Made by a program: the position numbers and the translations under genes | NCBI GenBank assembly: GCA_031216755.1 | Contig: JARUHG010000001.1 | Span: forward strand, 992,001-1,056,000 | Length of the DNA: 64,000 bases | DNA from: Lysobacter arvi | GTDB taxonomy: Bacteria > Pseudomonadota > Gammaproteobacteria > Xanthomonadales > Xanthomonadaceae | Reading direction: 5' to 3' | Notes under the pieces: generated by a model | What the model saw: the letters and a program-made list of their open reading frames with translations, nothing else | The model's database searches: none | Told to the model about the DNA's origin: nothing | Shown here: piece by piece, positions 33,859 through 42,935 of the stretch | Position numbering within the stretch: position 1 is the stretch's first letter | Layout of the letters: the number at the start of each line of letters is the position of its first letter

Positions 33859-35724
33859 ATGAGCGATCCCCACGCGGCCGGCGCCGCATCCCGCCCCAGC
33901 CTGCGCGAACGCTTCGACGCGCTCCGCAACCTGCCTCCGTTCCTGCGGATGGTGTGGTCCACCAGCCCCCTGCTCTCGCTGATGACGATCGGCTTGCGGG
34001 TCGTGCGCGCGCTGTTGCCGGTGGCCACGCTTTACGTCGGCAAGCTCATCATCGACGAAGCCGTGCGGCTGGTCGCGGCCGGCAACGGATTCGACACGAT
34101 CGGCGAGGCCTGGCATGGCGGCCAGCTCGACACTCTGCTGTCGCTGCTCGCACTGGAATTCGCGCTCGCGATCGGCTCGGACCTGCTCGGCCGGCTGGTG
34201 AGTTACGGCGACGCGCTGCTGTCGGAGCTGTTCACCAACGCCACCAGCGTGCGACTGATGGAGCACGCCGCGACCTTGGACCTGGAGGATTTCGAAGACC
34301 CCGACCTGCAGGACAAGCTCGATCGTGCGCGGCGCCAGACGATGGGCCGCATGAACCTGATGAGCCAGCTCTTCGGCCAGGTGCAGGATGCGATCACGGT
34401 GGTGAGTTTCGCCGCCGGCCTGCTCGTCTACGCGCCGTGGCTGATCCTGCTGCTGGCGATCGCGCTGGTGCCGGCGTTCATCGGCGAGGCGCATTTCAAC
34501 GCCGTGGGTTACTCGCTCAACTTCGCCTGGACGCCCGAGCGCCGCCAGCTGGAATACGTGCGACAGATGGGCGCGAGCGTGGAAACGGCCAAGGAGGTGA
34601 AGATCTTCAACCTCCATCGTTTCCTGATCGCGCGCTATCGCGAGCTGGCCGACGCGCTGTTCCGCGCGAACCGCGCGCTGGCGCGCCGGCGCGCGTTCTG
34701 GGGTGCGCTGCTGGCTGCGCTGGGCACCCTCGGCTACTACGTCGCCTACGGCTACATCGCGTGGCGTACGGTGCGCGGCGACTTCAGCATCGGCGACCTC
34801 ACCTTCCTCGCCGGCAGCTTCCTGCGCCTGCGGCAGTTGCTCGAAGGCTTGCTGGTCGGCTTCTCGCAGGTGGCGGGCCAGGCGCTGTATCTGGACGACC
34901 TGTTCTCGTTCTTCGAGATCCAGCCGGAAATCACCTCGTCGGCCAACGCCGTCGCGGTGCCGCGGCCGATCGCGCGGGGCTTCGCGTTCGAGAACGTCGG
35001 CTTCCGTTATCCCGATGCGGAAAAGTGGGCCCTGCGCGGGCTGGATTTCGAACTGCGCGCCGGCGAAGTGCTGGCGCTGGTCGGCGAGAACGGCGCGGGC
35101 AAGACGACGCTGGTGAAACTGCTCGCGCGCCTGTACGACCCGGACGAGGGCCGCATCCTGCTGGACGGGCGCGACCTGCGCGACTACGACCTGGACGATC
35201 TGCGCGGCAACGTCGGAGTGATCTTCCAGGACTTCGTGCGCTACCACCTCACCGCCGGCGAGAACATCGGCGTGGGCCGCATCGACGCGATGGGCGACGA
35301 CGCGCGCATCCGCGACGCCGCGCGCCGGGCGATGGCCGACGAGATGATCGACCGGCTCCCCGACAAGTACGACCAGCTCATCGGCCGCCGATTCAAGACA
35401 GGCGTCGACCTCTCCGGCGGCCAGTGGCAGAAGCTCGCCATCGCCCGCGCGTACATGCGCGATGCGCAGGTGATGATCCTCGACGAACCCACCGCCGCGC
35501 TCGACGCGCGCGCCGAGTTCGAGGTGTTCCAGCGCTTCAAGGAGCTCTCGCGCGGCAAGACCGCGGTGTTGATCTCGCACCGTTTCAGCAGCGTGCGCAT
35601 GGCCGATCGCATTCTCGTGCTCGCCGACGGCCGGCTCGAGGCCAGCGGCACGCACGAGCAACTGCTGGCCCAGGGCGGCCGCTACGCGGAATTGTTCGAG
35701 TTGCAGGCGGCCGGTTATCGTTGA
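33859..35724 (+). CDS. ABC exporter, fused permease and ATPase
   Basis: 621 residues. The N-terminal ~330 residues hold six transmembrane helices, with a central amphipathic coupling-type segment. The C-terminal nucleotide-binding domain has Walker A GENGAGKTTLVKL (about 410), signature VDLSGGQWQKLAIARAYM (about 517), and Walker B VMILDEPTAALDAR (about 538), followed by the switch His in VLISHRFSS. This is a half-transporter that must dimerise, of the MsbA/HlyB type, and the substrate is unknown. Start ATG 33859 lies 5 bp after a CACAAT box and no good Shine-Dalgarno sequence is seen, so it may be leaderless. Confidence 0.93.
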   Translation: MSDPHAAGAASRPSLRERFDALRNLPPFLRMVWSTSPLLSLMTIGLRVVRALLPVATLYVGKLIIDEAVRLVAAGNGFDTIGEAWHGGQLDTLLSLLALEFALAIGSDLLGRLVSYGDALLSELFTNATSVRLMEHAATLDLEDFEDPDLQDKLDRARRQTMGRMNLMSQLFGQVQDAITVVSFAAGLLVYAPWLILLLAIALVPAFIGEAHFNAVGYSLNFAWTPERRQLEYVRQMGASVETAKEVKIFNLHRFLIARYRELADALFRANRALARRRAFWGALLAALGTLGYYVAYGYIAWRTVRGDFSIGDLTFLAGSFLRLRQLLEGLLVGFSQVAGQALYLDDLFSFFEIQPEITSSANAVAVPRPIARGFAFENVGFRYPDAEKWALRGLDFELRAGEVLALVGENGAGKTTLVKLLARLYDPDEGRILLDGRDLRDYDLDDLRGNVGVIFQDFVRYHLTAGENIGVGRIDAMGDDARIRDAARRAMADEMIDRLPDKYDQLIGRRFKTGVDLSGGQWQKLAIARAYMRDAQVMILDEPTAALDARAEFEVFQRFKELSRGKTAVLISHRFSSVRMADRILVLADGRLEASGTHEQLLAQGGRYAELFELQAAGYR

Positions 35725-35784
35725 GGCATCCCGCGCCACGATTGGCAAACACCCCACGCACGACCGGACAGGAGCCCTGCCCCC

Positions 35785-36981
35785 ATGCGCCATGCCTTGC
35801 ATTGCACCACGCTTGCGATCGCCCTCTCGATGACCCTCGTCGCCTGCCAGGCGCGCGACGATGGCGACGCCGCCCCGGCGAAAGCGGCGACCGCCGCGCC
35901 GAAAACGCTCCCGACGCAGACGGTCGCAAGTCAGAACGGCCAGGTCACGGTGACCACGATCGCCTCCGGGCTGGAGCATCCGTGGAGCGTCGCGCTGCTT
36001 CCGGACGGTGGTTTCCTAGTGACCGAGCGCCCGGGGCGGTTGCGCCATGTGTCGGCGGACGGCTCGGTTTCGGCGCCGATCGCCGGCGTGCCGCAGGTCT
36101 GGGCCGAGGGCCAGGGTGGCCTGCTCGACGTCGTGCTCGCTCCGGATTTCGCCACCAGCAAGAAGATCTTCCTGAGCTATTCCGAGCCCGGCGCGGACGG
36201 CACCGCCGGCACGGCCGTCTCGACCGCGACGCTCGGCGACGGCGCCTTGTCCGACGTGAAGCTGTTCTATCGCCAGGAACCCAAGCTCGTCGGCCCGAAC
36301 CACTTCGGTTCGCGCATCGCGTTCGACGGCAAGGGTCACGTCTTCATCAGCCAGGGCGAGCGCAACGACCGCCCCACCTCGCAGAAGCTGGACATGCTGC
36401 AGGGCAAGCTCGTTCGCCTGAACCTGGACGGCAGCGTGCCGGCCGACAACCCGTTCGTCGGGCGCCAGGACGCGCGTCCGGAGATCTGGAGCTACGGCCA
36501 TCGCAACGTGCAGTCGCTGGCGGTCGATCCGCGCACCGGCACCGTCTGGGAAGCGGAACACGGGCCGAAGGGCGGCGACGAGATCAACCTCCCGCAGCCG
36601 GGCAAGAACTACGGCTGGCCGATCATCACCCACGGCATCAACTATTCCGGCCTGAAGATCCCCGAAGCCGTGGGCACGTCGGCGCCCGGCATGGAGCAGC
36701 CTTACCACGTGTGGGAGAAATCGCCGGGCCTGTCGGGCATGGCCTTCCTCACCGGCCAGGCGGCCTCGAAGTGGAACGACAGCCTGTTCCTGGGCGCGCT
36801 CGCCGACGGAAGCCTGATCCGCCTTTCGCTGGACGGCGACCGGATCACCGGCGAGGAACGCCTGCTGAAGGACATCGGCGCGCGCATCCGCGACGTGCGC
36901 GTGGGCCCGGACGGTGCGGTGTACGTGGTCACCGACGAAACCGACGGCAAGCTGCTGCGGCTGGACGCGCCGAAGGGATGA
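35785..36981 (+). CDS. PQQ-dependent sugar dehydrogenase (aldose sugar dehydrogenase-like) lipoprotein
   Basis: 398 residues. A lipoprotein signal ends LVACQ (Cys21), so the enzyme is probably membrane tethered in the periplasm. The rest is the six-bladed GSDH/YliI-type beta-propeller: HPWSVALLPDGGFLVTERPG, GGLLDVVLAPDF, PNHFGSRIAFDGKGHVF, WEAEHGPKGGDEINLPQPG, NYGWPIITHG. The catalytic His in the GPNHF/HPW region matches this family. It oxidises aldoses to lactones with PQQ. No PQQ biosynthesis gene is nearby. It lies 60 bp after the ABC exporter. Confidence 0.92.
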   Translation: MRHALHCTTLAIALSMTLVACQARDDGDAAPAKAATAAPKTLPTQTVASQNGQVTVTTIASGLEHPWSVALLPDGGFLVTERPGRLRHVSADGSVSAPIAGVPQVWAEGQGGLLDVVLAPDFATSKKIFLSYSEPGADGTAGTAVSTATLGDGALSDVKLFYRQEPKLVGPNHFGSRIAFDGKGHVFISQGERNDRPTSQKLDMLQGKLVRLNLDGSVPADNPFVGRQDARPEIWSYGHRNVQSLAVDPRTGTVWEAEHGPKGGDEINLPQPGKNYGWPIITHGINYSGLKIPEAVGTSAPGMEQPYHVWEKSPGLSGMAFLTGQAASKWNDSLFLGALADGSLIRLSLDGDRITGEERLLKDIGARIRDVRVGPDGAVYVVTDETDGKLLRLDAPKG

Positions 36982-37128
36982 GGCGACCCGCTTCCCCGGC
37001 GGCGTCGTGAAGCCTGCCGAATGCACGGCCAAGGATGGCCCGACCGGGCCATTCCAAGCGCTTGCGTTGCGCCATCGGCGGCGAGCGAATCGTCGCCCTT
37101 GCGCGGCCCCACATCCTCAAGGAACCCC

Positions 37129-37563
37129 ATGATCCGGACGATCCTCCTCGCCCTCGCCCTGCTCGCTTCCACGCCGGTGTTCGCTATCGAAAGCGATGCC
37201 GAGCTGCTCGCGATGGACGCCACCTGGAACGAGCTGCGCATGAAGCCCGACGTGGCCGGGCTGGATCGCATCCTCGCCGACGACTGGATGCTCACCCACT
37301 CCGACGGCCGCGTGCAGTACAAGGCCGATTACCTGGACGAACTGCGGACCAGCACGCGACGCAACTCGGGCATCGGAAACGAGGACCTGCGCGTGCGCCG
37401 TTACGGCGACACGCTGGTGGTGACCGGCACCAGCGTGCAGTCGGGCATCAGCAACGGCGTGCCGTGGAATGGCCGCTTCCGTTTCACGCGCGTGTGGGTG
37501 CAGCGCGATGGCGCGTGGAAGATGATCGCCTCGCACTCCTCGCGCATCGCCGAAGCGAAGTAG
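37129..37563 (+). CDS. Exported NTF2-like (DUF4440/SnoaL-type) protein
   Basis: 144 residues. A Sec signal (MIRTILLALALLASTPVFA, residues 1-19) is followed by a single NTF2-like cone-shaped domain: LLAMDATWNELRMKPDVAGL, DRILADDWMLTHSDGRVQYK, VRRYGDTLVVTGTSVQ and FRFTRVWVQRDGAWKMIASH. These match the DUF4440 family, used as ligand-binding or minor enzymatic modules. The function is unknown. The start ATG 37129 is strongly supported by the signal peptide. It is monocistronic and convergent with the DUF488 gene (3 bp between stops). Confidence 0.85.
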   Translation: MIRTILLALALLASTPVFAIESDAELLAMDATWNELRMKPDVAGLDRILADDWMLTHSDGRVQYKADYLDELRTSTRRNSGIGNEDLRVRRYGDTLVVTGTSVQSGISNGVPWNGRFRFTRVWVQRDGAWKMIASHSSRIAEAK

Positions 37564-37566
37564 CGC

Positions 37567-38115
37567 TCAGAACAGATCGCCCTGCGGTGCGGCTTGCACG
37601 GCCGCGCCGTAATCGAGGCGCCCGCCGACAATCCGCGCCGCCTTCGTGTACGGGTGTTCTTCGGCGCGGTTCGGCCCGATCAGGTGCACGACGGTCCATC
37701 CGCGCGATTTGAGGTCGTCGCTGATGAGGCTGCGATGGCACTGGGTCCAATAGGCCTCGGCGCACATCACCGCCGTACGCCGCGACGTCGCGATCGCTTC
37801 GAGCCGGTCGCGCGCATGACGGTAATCGTCCGTCGCCATGTAATCGGCGTAGCCGCGGAAGGACGCGTTGCGCCACGCGGTGTTGGGCGAGTCCTTGCGC
37901 GGGTTGCGGCGCCCGCCCAGCTCGACCATCGGCAGGTACTCGATCCCCGCCTCGGCCAGGCCGCCGGCCATCGTCGCCGCGGCGAACTGCGGGTGCCGGC
38001 GCGAGCCGGGATAGCGCCGCACGTCCGCCACGGCCTCGATGCCCGCCTGCATCAACAGGCTCAGGAATGACGGCCACTCGCGCGTGGAATGGCCCACGGT
38101 CCAGATCGTTCGCAT
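37567..38115 (-). CDS. DUF488 family protein
   Basis: 182 residues. The start MRTIWTVGHSTREWPSFLSL and VADVRRYPGSRRHPQF are the DUF488 signature; later come VMCAEAYWTQCHRSLISDDL and VVHLIGP, with conserved Cys and His. The family is widespread and uncharacterised. It may be an oxidoreductase- or nuclease-like Rossmann protein. Longer in-frame sequence to 38241 overlaps the promoter of the divergent fpr gene, so ATG 38115 is chosen. It shares the 106-bp divergent region with fpr. Confidence 0.9.
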   Translation of the reverse strand: MRTIWTVGHSTREWPSFLSLLMQAGIEAVADVRRYPGSRRHPQFAAATMAGGLAEAGIEYLPMVELGGRRNPRKDSPNTAWRNASFRGYADYMATDDYRHARDRLEAIATSRRTAVMCAEAYWTQCHRSLISDDLKSRGWTVVHLIGPNRAEEHPYTKAARIVGGRLDYGAAVQAAPQGDLF

Positions 38116-38147
38116 GGGCCGCAGCATAGTGGCCGGCCTGTCGCCCA

Positions 38148-38187
38148 GATGAGAATCAATATCAAGTGAAGGCGACTGGGCTACAAT
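38148..38187 (+). promoter_or_regulatory. fpr promoter with Fur-like box
   Basis: GATGAGAATCAATATCAAGT (38148-38167) resembles a Fur box (TGAGAAT core plus a partial inverted half) and overlaps where the -35 of a TACAAT -10 box (38182-38187) would fall. The fpr ATG is 34 bp further on. The match is partial, so iron regulation is only a hypothesis. Confidence 0.35.
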
Positions 38188-38221
38188 GGCCGCGCTTCCC
38201 CCACTCGCCCCAGACACCCCG

Positions 38222-39031
38222 ATGTCCTCCGCTTTTGGCACCGAGACGGTGCTGGATGTCCGTCACTGGACGGACGATTACTTCAGCTTCACCACCACCC
38301 GCGACGACGGCTTCCGCTTCGAGAACGGGCAGTTCGTGATGATCGGCCTGCAGGTCGAACAGCCCGACGGCTCGCACAAGCCGCTGCTGCGCGCGTACTC
38401 GATCGCCAGCGCGAACTGGGAGGAGCAGCTGGAGTTTTTCAGCATCAAGGTGCCCAACGGGCCGCTGACCTCGCGCCTGAAGTCGATCCGCCCCGGCGAC
38501 GAGGTGCTCATCGGCCGCAAGCCGACCGGCACGCTGCTGATCCACGACCTGCATCCGGGACGCAATCTCTACCTGCTGGGCACCGGCACGGGCCTGGCGC
38601 CGTGGCTGGCGGTCATCAAGGATCCGGAAACCTACGAACGCTTCGACCACGTCATCCTGACCCACGGCGTGCGCAGCGCGAAGGACCTGGCCTACCGCGA
38701 TTACTTCGTCAACGAACTGCCGCGGCACGAGTTCCTCGGCGAGCAGATCGCCGCGAAGCTCAAGTACTACCCGGCGGTGACGCGCGAGCCGTTCGAGTTC
38801 GACGGCCACGATCATCGCGGCCGGCTCACCGATCTGTTCGACAGCGGCCGGATGATGGACCACCTCGGCCTGCCCGCGCTGGACCCGCAGCATGACCGCG
38901 CGATGATCTGCGGCAGCCCGCAGATGCTCGCCGACTTCCGCGAGATCCTCGACCGCCGCGGCTTCGCCGCCGCCCCGCGCATCGGCACGCCGGGCCAATA
39001 CGTGTTCGAACGGGCCTTCGTCGAGAAGTAA
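38222..39031 (+). CDS. fpr: Ferredoxin-NADP(+) reductase
   Basis: 269 residues. The FAD domain includes FRFENGQFVMIGLQ and RAYSIASANWEE (FAD-binding Arg-x-Tyr-Ser), and the NADP domain has GTGTGLAPWLAVIKDPE and CGSPQMLADFREIL. The C-terminus ends EK after YVFERAFVEK, as in bacterial Fpr of subclass I. It passes electrons between NADPH and ferredoxin or flavodoxin in oxidative stress and Fe-S assembly. The ATG at 38222 (MSSAFG) is favoured. It is divergent from DUF488, with a Fur-like box in the promoter. Confidence 0.93.
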   Translation: MSSAFGTETVLDVRHWTDDYFSFTTTRDDGFRFENGQFVMIGLQVEQPDGSHKPLLRAYSIASANWEEQLEFFSIKVPNGPLTSRLKSIRPGDEVLIGRKPTGTLLIHDLHPGRNLYLLGTGTGLAPWLAVIKDPETYERFDHVILTHGVRSAKDLAYRDYFVNELPRHEFLGEQIAAKLKYYPAVTREPFEFDGHDHRGRLTDLFDSGRMMDHLGLPALDPQHDRAMICGSPQMLADFREILDRRGFAAAPRIGTPGQYVFERAFVEK

Positions 39032-39085
39032 CCCTTCCCCGCCCGCCGCGCGCTCGTCTAAGCTCGCGCGACAAGGGGGAGTGGC

Positions 39086-39616
39086 ATGAAAAGGAACATT
39101 CCGCGCGGCCTGTCGGCCGCCGTGTTGTGGTTGTGCCTGTCCGCCAGCGCCAGCGCGGCGTCGCCACGGCCGGGCGACGTGCCGCCCGACGCGCTGGGCA
39201 ACGATCGGGCCGGCAATCCGGTTTCGGTCAGCCAGCATCGCGGCAAGGTGGTCATCGTGACCTTCTGGGCCTCATGGTGCGGCCCGTGCCGACGCGAACT
39301 TCCGATCCTGGGACACGTGCAGAAGACCGTCGGCCGCGATCACCTGGAAGTGATCGCGGTGAACCTCAACGAACCCCGCGCGGATTTCGCCGCGGTCATC
39401 CGCGCCAATCCCAAGCTCAAGCTCACCTACGTGCACGACAAGGGCCCGGCGGCCGAACTTTATGGCGTCACGTCGGTGCCGCACATGTTCATCATCGACC
39501 GCGACGGTACCGTCGCCTACGTGCATCGCGGCTATTCGCCGGAGATGCTCGAAGGCTTCGTGCAGGAAATGATGTCGCTGTTGCCGCCCGAAGTGCTGTC
39601 GCGTGCGGCGGGCTGA
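39086..39616 (+). CDS. TlpA-like exported thioredoxin
   Basis: 176 residues with a signal peptide (about 1-24, LSASASAAS). The thioredoxin fold includes VVIVTFWASWCGPCRRELPI, with CxxC in WCGPC near residue 67, and the cis-proline region GVTSVPHMFIIDRDG. TlpA/ResA-type proteins reduce cytochrome c or copper-site disulphides in the periplasm. With ResA-like placement after fpr and near the cytochromes in this genome, a maturation role is plausible but not shown. It lies 54 bp after fpr and could be cotranscribed. Confidence 0.92.
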   Translation: MKRNIPRGLSAAVLWLCLSASASAASPRPGDVPPDALGNDRAGNPVSVSQHRGKVVIVTFWASWCGPCRRELPILGHVQKTVGRDHLEVIAVNLNEPRADFAAVIRANPKLKLTYVHDKGPAAELYGVTSVPHMFIIDRDGTVAYVHRGYSPEMLEGFVQEMMSLLPPEVLSRAAG

Positions 39617-39622
39617 GGGCGG

Positions 39623-40108
39623 TCAGGCCGACAGCGCCGCTTCGATGTCCTTCGCGATGGACTCGGGCGCGTCGTTGGGTGCGTAGCGCTTGATGACCCG
39701 CCCGTCGCGACCGACCAGGAACTTGGTGAAGTTCCACTTGATCGCGTCGATGCCGAGGAAGCCGCCTTTCTCGTCCTTCAGCCATTTCCACAGCGGGTGC
39801 GCGGCGTCGCCGTTGACGTCGATCTTGGCGAACATCGGAAAGGTCACGTCGTAGGTGAGCGAGCAGAAATTCTTGATCTCGGCCTCGTCGCCCGGCTCCT
39901 GGTGGCCGAACTGGTCGCACGGGAAACCCAGCACCTCGAACCCGCGTCCGGCGTACTCGCGCTGCAGTTTTTCCAGGCCCGTGTACTGCGGCGTGAAACC
40001 GCACCTGGACGCGACGTTGACGATCAGCAGGGCCTTGCCTTCGAACTCGCGCAGCGCGCGCGGCTGGCCGTCGATGTCGGTGGCGGTGAAGTCGTAGGCG
40101 GTGGTCAT
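39623..40108 (-). CDS. Glutathione peroxidase-family protein
   Basis: 161 residues. The peroxidatic residue is cysteine in NVASRCGFTPQYTGLEKLQ (Cys near residue 37). The tetrad Gln and Trp appear in FPCDQFGHQEPG and KWNFTKFLVGRDG. This is the BtuE/Gpx-like form, which often uses thioredoxin rather than glutathione as reductant. The start MTTAYDFTATDIDG follows the family; sequence up to 40219 is non-conserved. It is convergent with the TlpA gene (6 bp between stops), and both are thiol-redox proteins. Confidence 0.94.
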   Translation of the reverse strand: MTTAYDFTATDIDGQPRALREFEGKALLIVNVASRCGFTPQYTGLEKLQREYAGRGFEVLGFPCDQFGHQEPGDEAEIKNFCSLTYDVTFPMFAKIDVNGDAAHPLWKWLKDEKGGFLGIDAIKWNFTKFLVGRDGRVIKRYAPNDAPESIAKDIEAALSA

Positions 40109-40249
40109 GGGGCTCTCCGGTGGCGGGTTTGGGGAAGCATAGCGCCGTGCGCCCGCACGTCGTGGCGTAATCGACGAAGCGTCACCCCCACGAAAGGCGG
40201 GACGACGGAAGAGAACCATTCGGCTTCCCGCCAGTTCCGGACGCGCTCA

Positions 40250-40282
40250 CCCGAAACAACAACGCCGGGGGAGGCCCGGCGT
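40250..40282 (-). terminator. Terminator of the TonB-dependent receptor gene
   Basis: ACGCCGGG and CCCGGCGT form an 8-bp stem with a GGAGG loop. On the minus strand TTGTTGTTTC follows. It lies 28 bp after the receptor stop. Confidence 0.75.
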
Positions 40283-40310
40283 CGTTGGCACCACGTGTGG
40301 ATCGCGATCG

Positions 40311-42641
40311 TCAGAACGAAGCGCGGAACTCCGCACCGAAGGTGCGCGGCTCGTTGATCATGCCGGTGAGGTTGTTGAAGTCGATCGCGCCCACCACCTG
40401 CACTTCGTCGGTGATGTTGCGGCCGAACAGCGCCACGTCGTACTTGCCGTAGTTCCAGCTGTAGCCCACGCGCAGGCCGCCTTCGACCAGCGACTTGGCG
40501 CGGAACTCGATCGAGTCGTACAGGAAGAAGTTCAGGTCGCCGCGATACATCCAGTCGGTGTAGACGTAGAACTCGTTGCCGTTGTCCATCGGCAGGCCCC
40601 AGCGCGCGGTGAGGTTGTGCGTCCACTTCGGCGCCTGCGGCAGGCGGTTGCCGTCGATGTAGTAGCTGCCGGTCGGCTGGCCCGTGACCGGATCCAGCAC
40701 CGGTGCGTCGGTGACGGTGCACGCCGCGCAGCCGGCGACGTTCAGGTCGCTGTCCTTGATCTCGGTGTCGTTGTAGCTGCTGCCCAGCGTGAGCAGCAGG
40801 TTGTCGGTCAGGTAGGCCTGGAAATCCATCTCGAAGCCCTGGCCCACCGACTTGTCGGCGTTGAGCAGGATGTTGGCGTTCGCGGCGCCGCCCACGGCGG
40901 TGAGCTGCTGGTCCTTCACTTCGTAATAGAACACGTTGGCGTTGATGCGCGCGCGGTTGTTCCACAGGTCGGCCTTCACGCCCGCCTCGTACGAGGTCGA
41001 GGTTTCCGGACCGGCGACCGACATGCGGTTGAACGCGCCGGCGGCCTGGATCGAACTGCCGCGGTAGCCCGTGGCGACGCGGCCGTACAGGTTCACGTCG
41101 TCGTTGATTTCGTACGTCGCCGACAGGTCCCAGCTGAACTTCTTGTCTTCCGGCGCGGCCGACAGCGTGCCGCCCGGGCCTTCGGCCGCGAGCAGGTCTT
41201 CCTTCGTGCACAGCACCGGACCCGGGATGAGGCCCAGCGTCGGGCCGATGCACGGCGCGAAACCGGTGTTCCAGTAGTCGATGACGTTGAGTTCCTTCTC
41301 GTCCCAGGTGTAGCGCGCGCCGGCGCGCAGTTCGAGCGCGTCGGTGGCCTGCCAGGTCGCGGCGGCGAACACCGCCCACGAGTCGTTGGTCTGGCGCACG
41401 CGCTCGTAGCCGTCCTGCTGGCCGCCGTTGAGCGAGTCGTAGCTGAAGCTCTCGACGTCGTAGTCTTCGTTGAAATAGAACACGCCGCCCTGCCAGTTCC
41501 ACGGCGTGCCGGTGTTGGATTCGATGCGGAATTCCTGCGTCCACTGCGCGTGGCGCGGAATGCCGTCGGCCGTTTCGGACTGGAACGGGATGAAGCCCGG
41601 GCCGTCCGGCGTGCCGCCGTCGATGTCGCCGCGGCTGTAGGTTTCCACCGACTCGTAGCCGGTGATGGCGTACAGCGTGTAGGTGTCGCTGAGGTTCCAG
41701 CTCAGGCGCGCGCTCGCGCCCTGGCTGTCCAGCTCGGAATGATTGAGGCCGTTGACCGAGATGCGGTCCTCGTCGAAGCCCGCCACCAGGTCGTTCGTGC
41801 CCGGCTCGATGATGTTGGCGCGGAACAGGCGCGCGGTGCCGTTGAGGTGGCGTGCGTGCGCGTTGAGCAGCAGGTCCCAGTCGCCGTTTTCGTACAGGAA
41901 CTGCACGCGGCCGGCGGATTCGTCGTAGCCCTCGAAGCCGTCGTTCGGGCCCGGGTAATCGTTGGTGACCCAATCGTCGCGGCGCTGGAACAGCACCGAG
42001 GCGCGCGCCGACAGCTTCTCGGTCAGGCCGCCGCCGATGGCGCCTTCGAAGTTCACCATGTTGTCGGTGCCGACGCCGAGCTTGCCGTAGCCGCTGGTCT
42101 CCTGCGACGGACGGGCCGATTCGAACTTCACCACGCCGGCCGGGCTGTTGCGGCCGAACAGCGAACCCTGCGGGCCGCGCAGCACTTCCACGCGATCCAG
42201 GTCGAACACCGGGAAGCCCTTCAGGATCGGGTTCTCCTGCACGACGTCGTCGTACACCAGCGACACCGGCTGCGAGGTGTTGAGGCGGAAATCGGTGTTG
42301 CCGTAGCCGCGGATGTAGAAGCGCGGGAACGCGCGGCCGAAGGACGATTCGATGTTCAGGCTCGGCACGCGGCCGGACAGGAAGCGCACGTCGGTGCCGC
42401 CCGAGCCCAGCACGTCCAGCTCCTGCGCGTCGATCGTGCTGACCGAGACCGGCACGTCCTGCAGGTTCTCGACCTTGCGCTGCGCGGTCACTTCGACCGT
42501 GTCCAGCGTGGTCGCCGACGGCGAGGTGTCCTGCGGGGTCTGCGCATCCTGCGCGAAGGCGGCCTGCGCCGGCAGCATCAGGGCGATGGCGACGGTCAGG
42601 GCGTGGCGGGGAAGCTTGCGCGGAGCGAGCATGGAGGGCAT
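40311..42641 (-). CDS. TonB-dependent outer-membrane receptor
   Basis: 776 residues from ATG 42641 (an in-frame ATG nine bases later is also possible). A signal peptide (LTVAIALMLPAQAAFAQ) is followed by a TonB box-like DTVEVTAQRKVENLQDVPVS, the plug (IRGYGNTDFRLN, VLRGPQGSLFGRNSPAGVVK, residues about 60-190) and a 22-strand barrel. The C-terminus ends FRASF with the terminal aromatic needed for barrel assembly. The family takes up siderophores, cobalamin or, in xanthomonads, plant- or polymer-derived sugars. The ligand is not inferable. No partner transport gene is adjacent. Confidence 0.94.
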   Translation of the reverse strand: MPSMLAPRKLPRHALTVAIALMLPAQAAFAQDAQTPQDTSPSATTLDTVEVTAQRKVENLQDVPVSVSTIDAQELDVLGSGGTDVRFLSGRVPSLNIESSFGRAFPRFYIRGYGNTDFRLNTSQPVSLVYDDVVQENPILKGFPVFDLDRVEVLRGPQGSLFGRNSPAGVVKFESARPSQETSGYGKLGVGTDNMVNFEGAIGGGLTEKLSARASVLFQRRDDWVTNDYPGPNDGFEGYDESAGRVQFLYENGDWDLLLNAHARHLNGTARLFRANIIEPGTNDLVAGFDEDRISVNGLNHSELDSQGASARLSWNLSDTYTLYAITGYESVETYSRGDIDGGTPDGPGFIPFQSETADGIPRHAQWTQEFRIESNTGTPWNWQGGVFYFNEDYDVESFSYDSLNGGQQDGYERVRQTNDSWAVFAAATWQATDALELRAGARYTWDEKELNVIDYWNTGFAPCIGPTLGLIPGPVLCTKEDLLAAEGPGGTLSAAPEDKKFSWDLSATYEINDDVNLYGRVATGYRGSSIQAAGAFNRMSVAGPETSTSYEAGVKADLWNNRARINANVFYYEVKDQQLTAVGGAANANILLNADKSVGQGFEMDFQAYLTDNLLLTLGSSYNDTEIKDSDLNVAGCAACTVTDAPVLDPVTGQPTGSYYIDGNRLPQAPKWTHNLTARWGLPMDNGNEFYVYTDWMYRGDLNFFLYDSIEFRAKSLVEGGLRVGYSWNYGKYDVALFGRNITDEVQVVGAIDFNNLTGMINEPRTFGAEFRASF

Positions 42642-42935
42642 GGGGCGGTCTCGATGGGCGGCGCCGAAGCGTGGGAGGCGCCAAGGGTTCGAAGGCCGAC
42701 GCAACGCGGCTTCTCTCCGGCGCGCGCTACGACGATGCGATGAGCGGATGAATCGACTCGGGGCCGTCCCTTGACGGCCTCGGCGCGGACCCGGTCCCGC
42801 GCCATGGCAACTCGACGTGACGCAGGAATGTTACCAGAGTGTTAAAGGCCGTACCGGGCCGTATCGCCCCTGCCCTGTTGCCGCCCATGGCCCGGTCCCC
42901 TCTCCTGCGTATGCGGGAGGGGGACAAGCAGAAGC
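42642..42935. promoter_or_regulatory. Upstream region of the TonB receptor, with repeat-like hairpin
   Basis: 294 bp without a gene. Near 42827-42848 a direct repeat GTTA...GTTA 11 bp apart lies in an AT-richer patch (AATGTTACCAGAGTGTTAAA) that may hold the receptor promoter or an activator site. At 42896-42924 TCCCCTCTCC and GGGAGGGGGA form a hairpin, similar to the dispersed repeat family, close to the end of the amidohydrolase gene. Confidence 0.45.
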
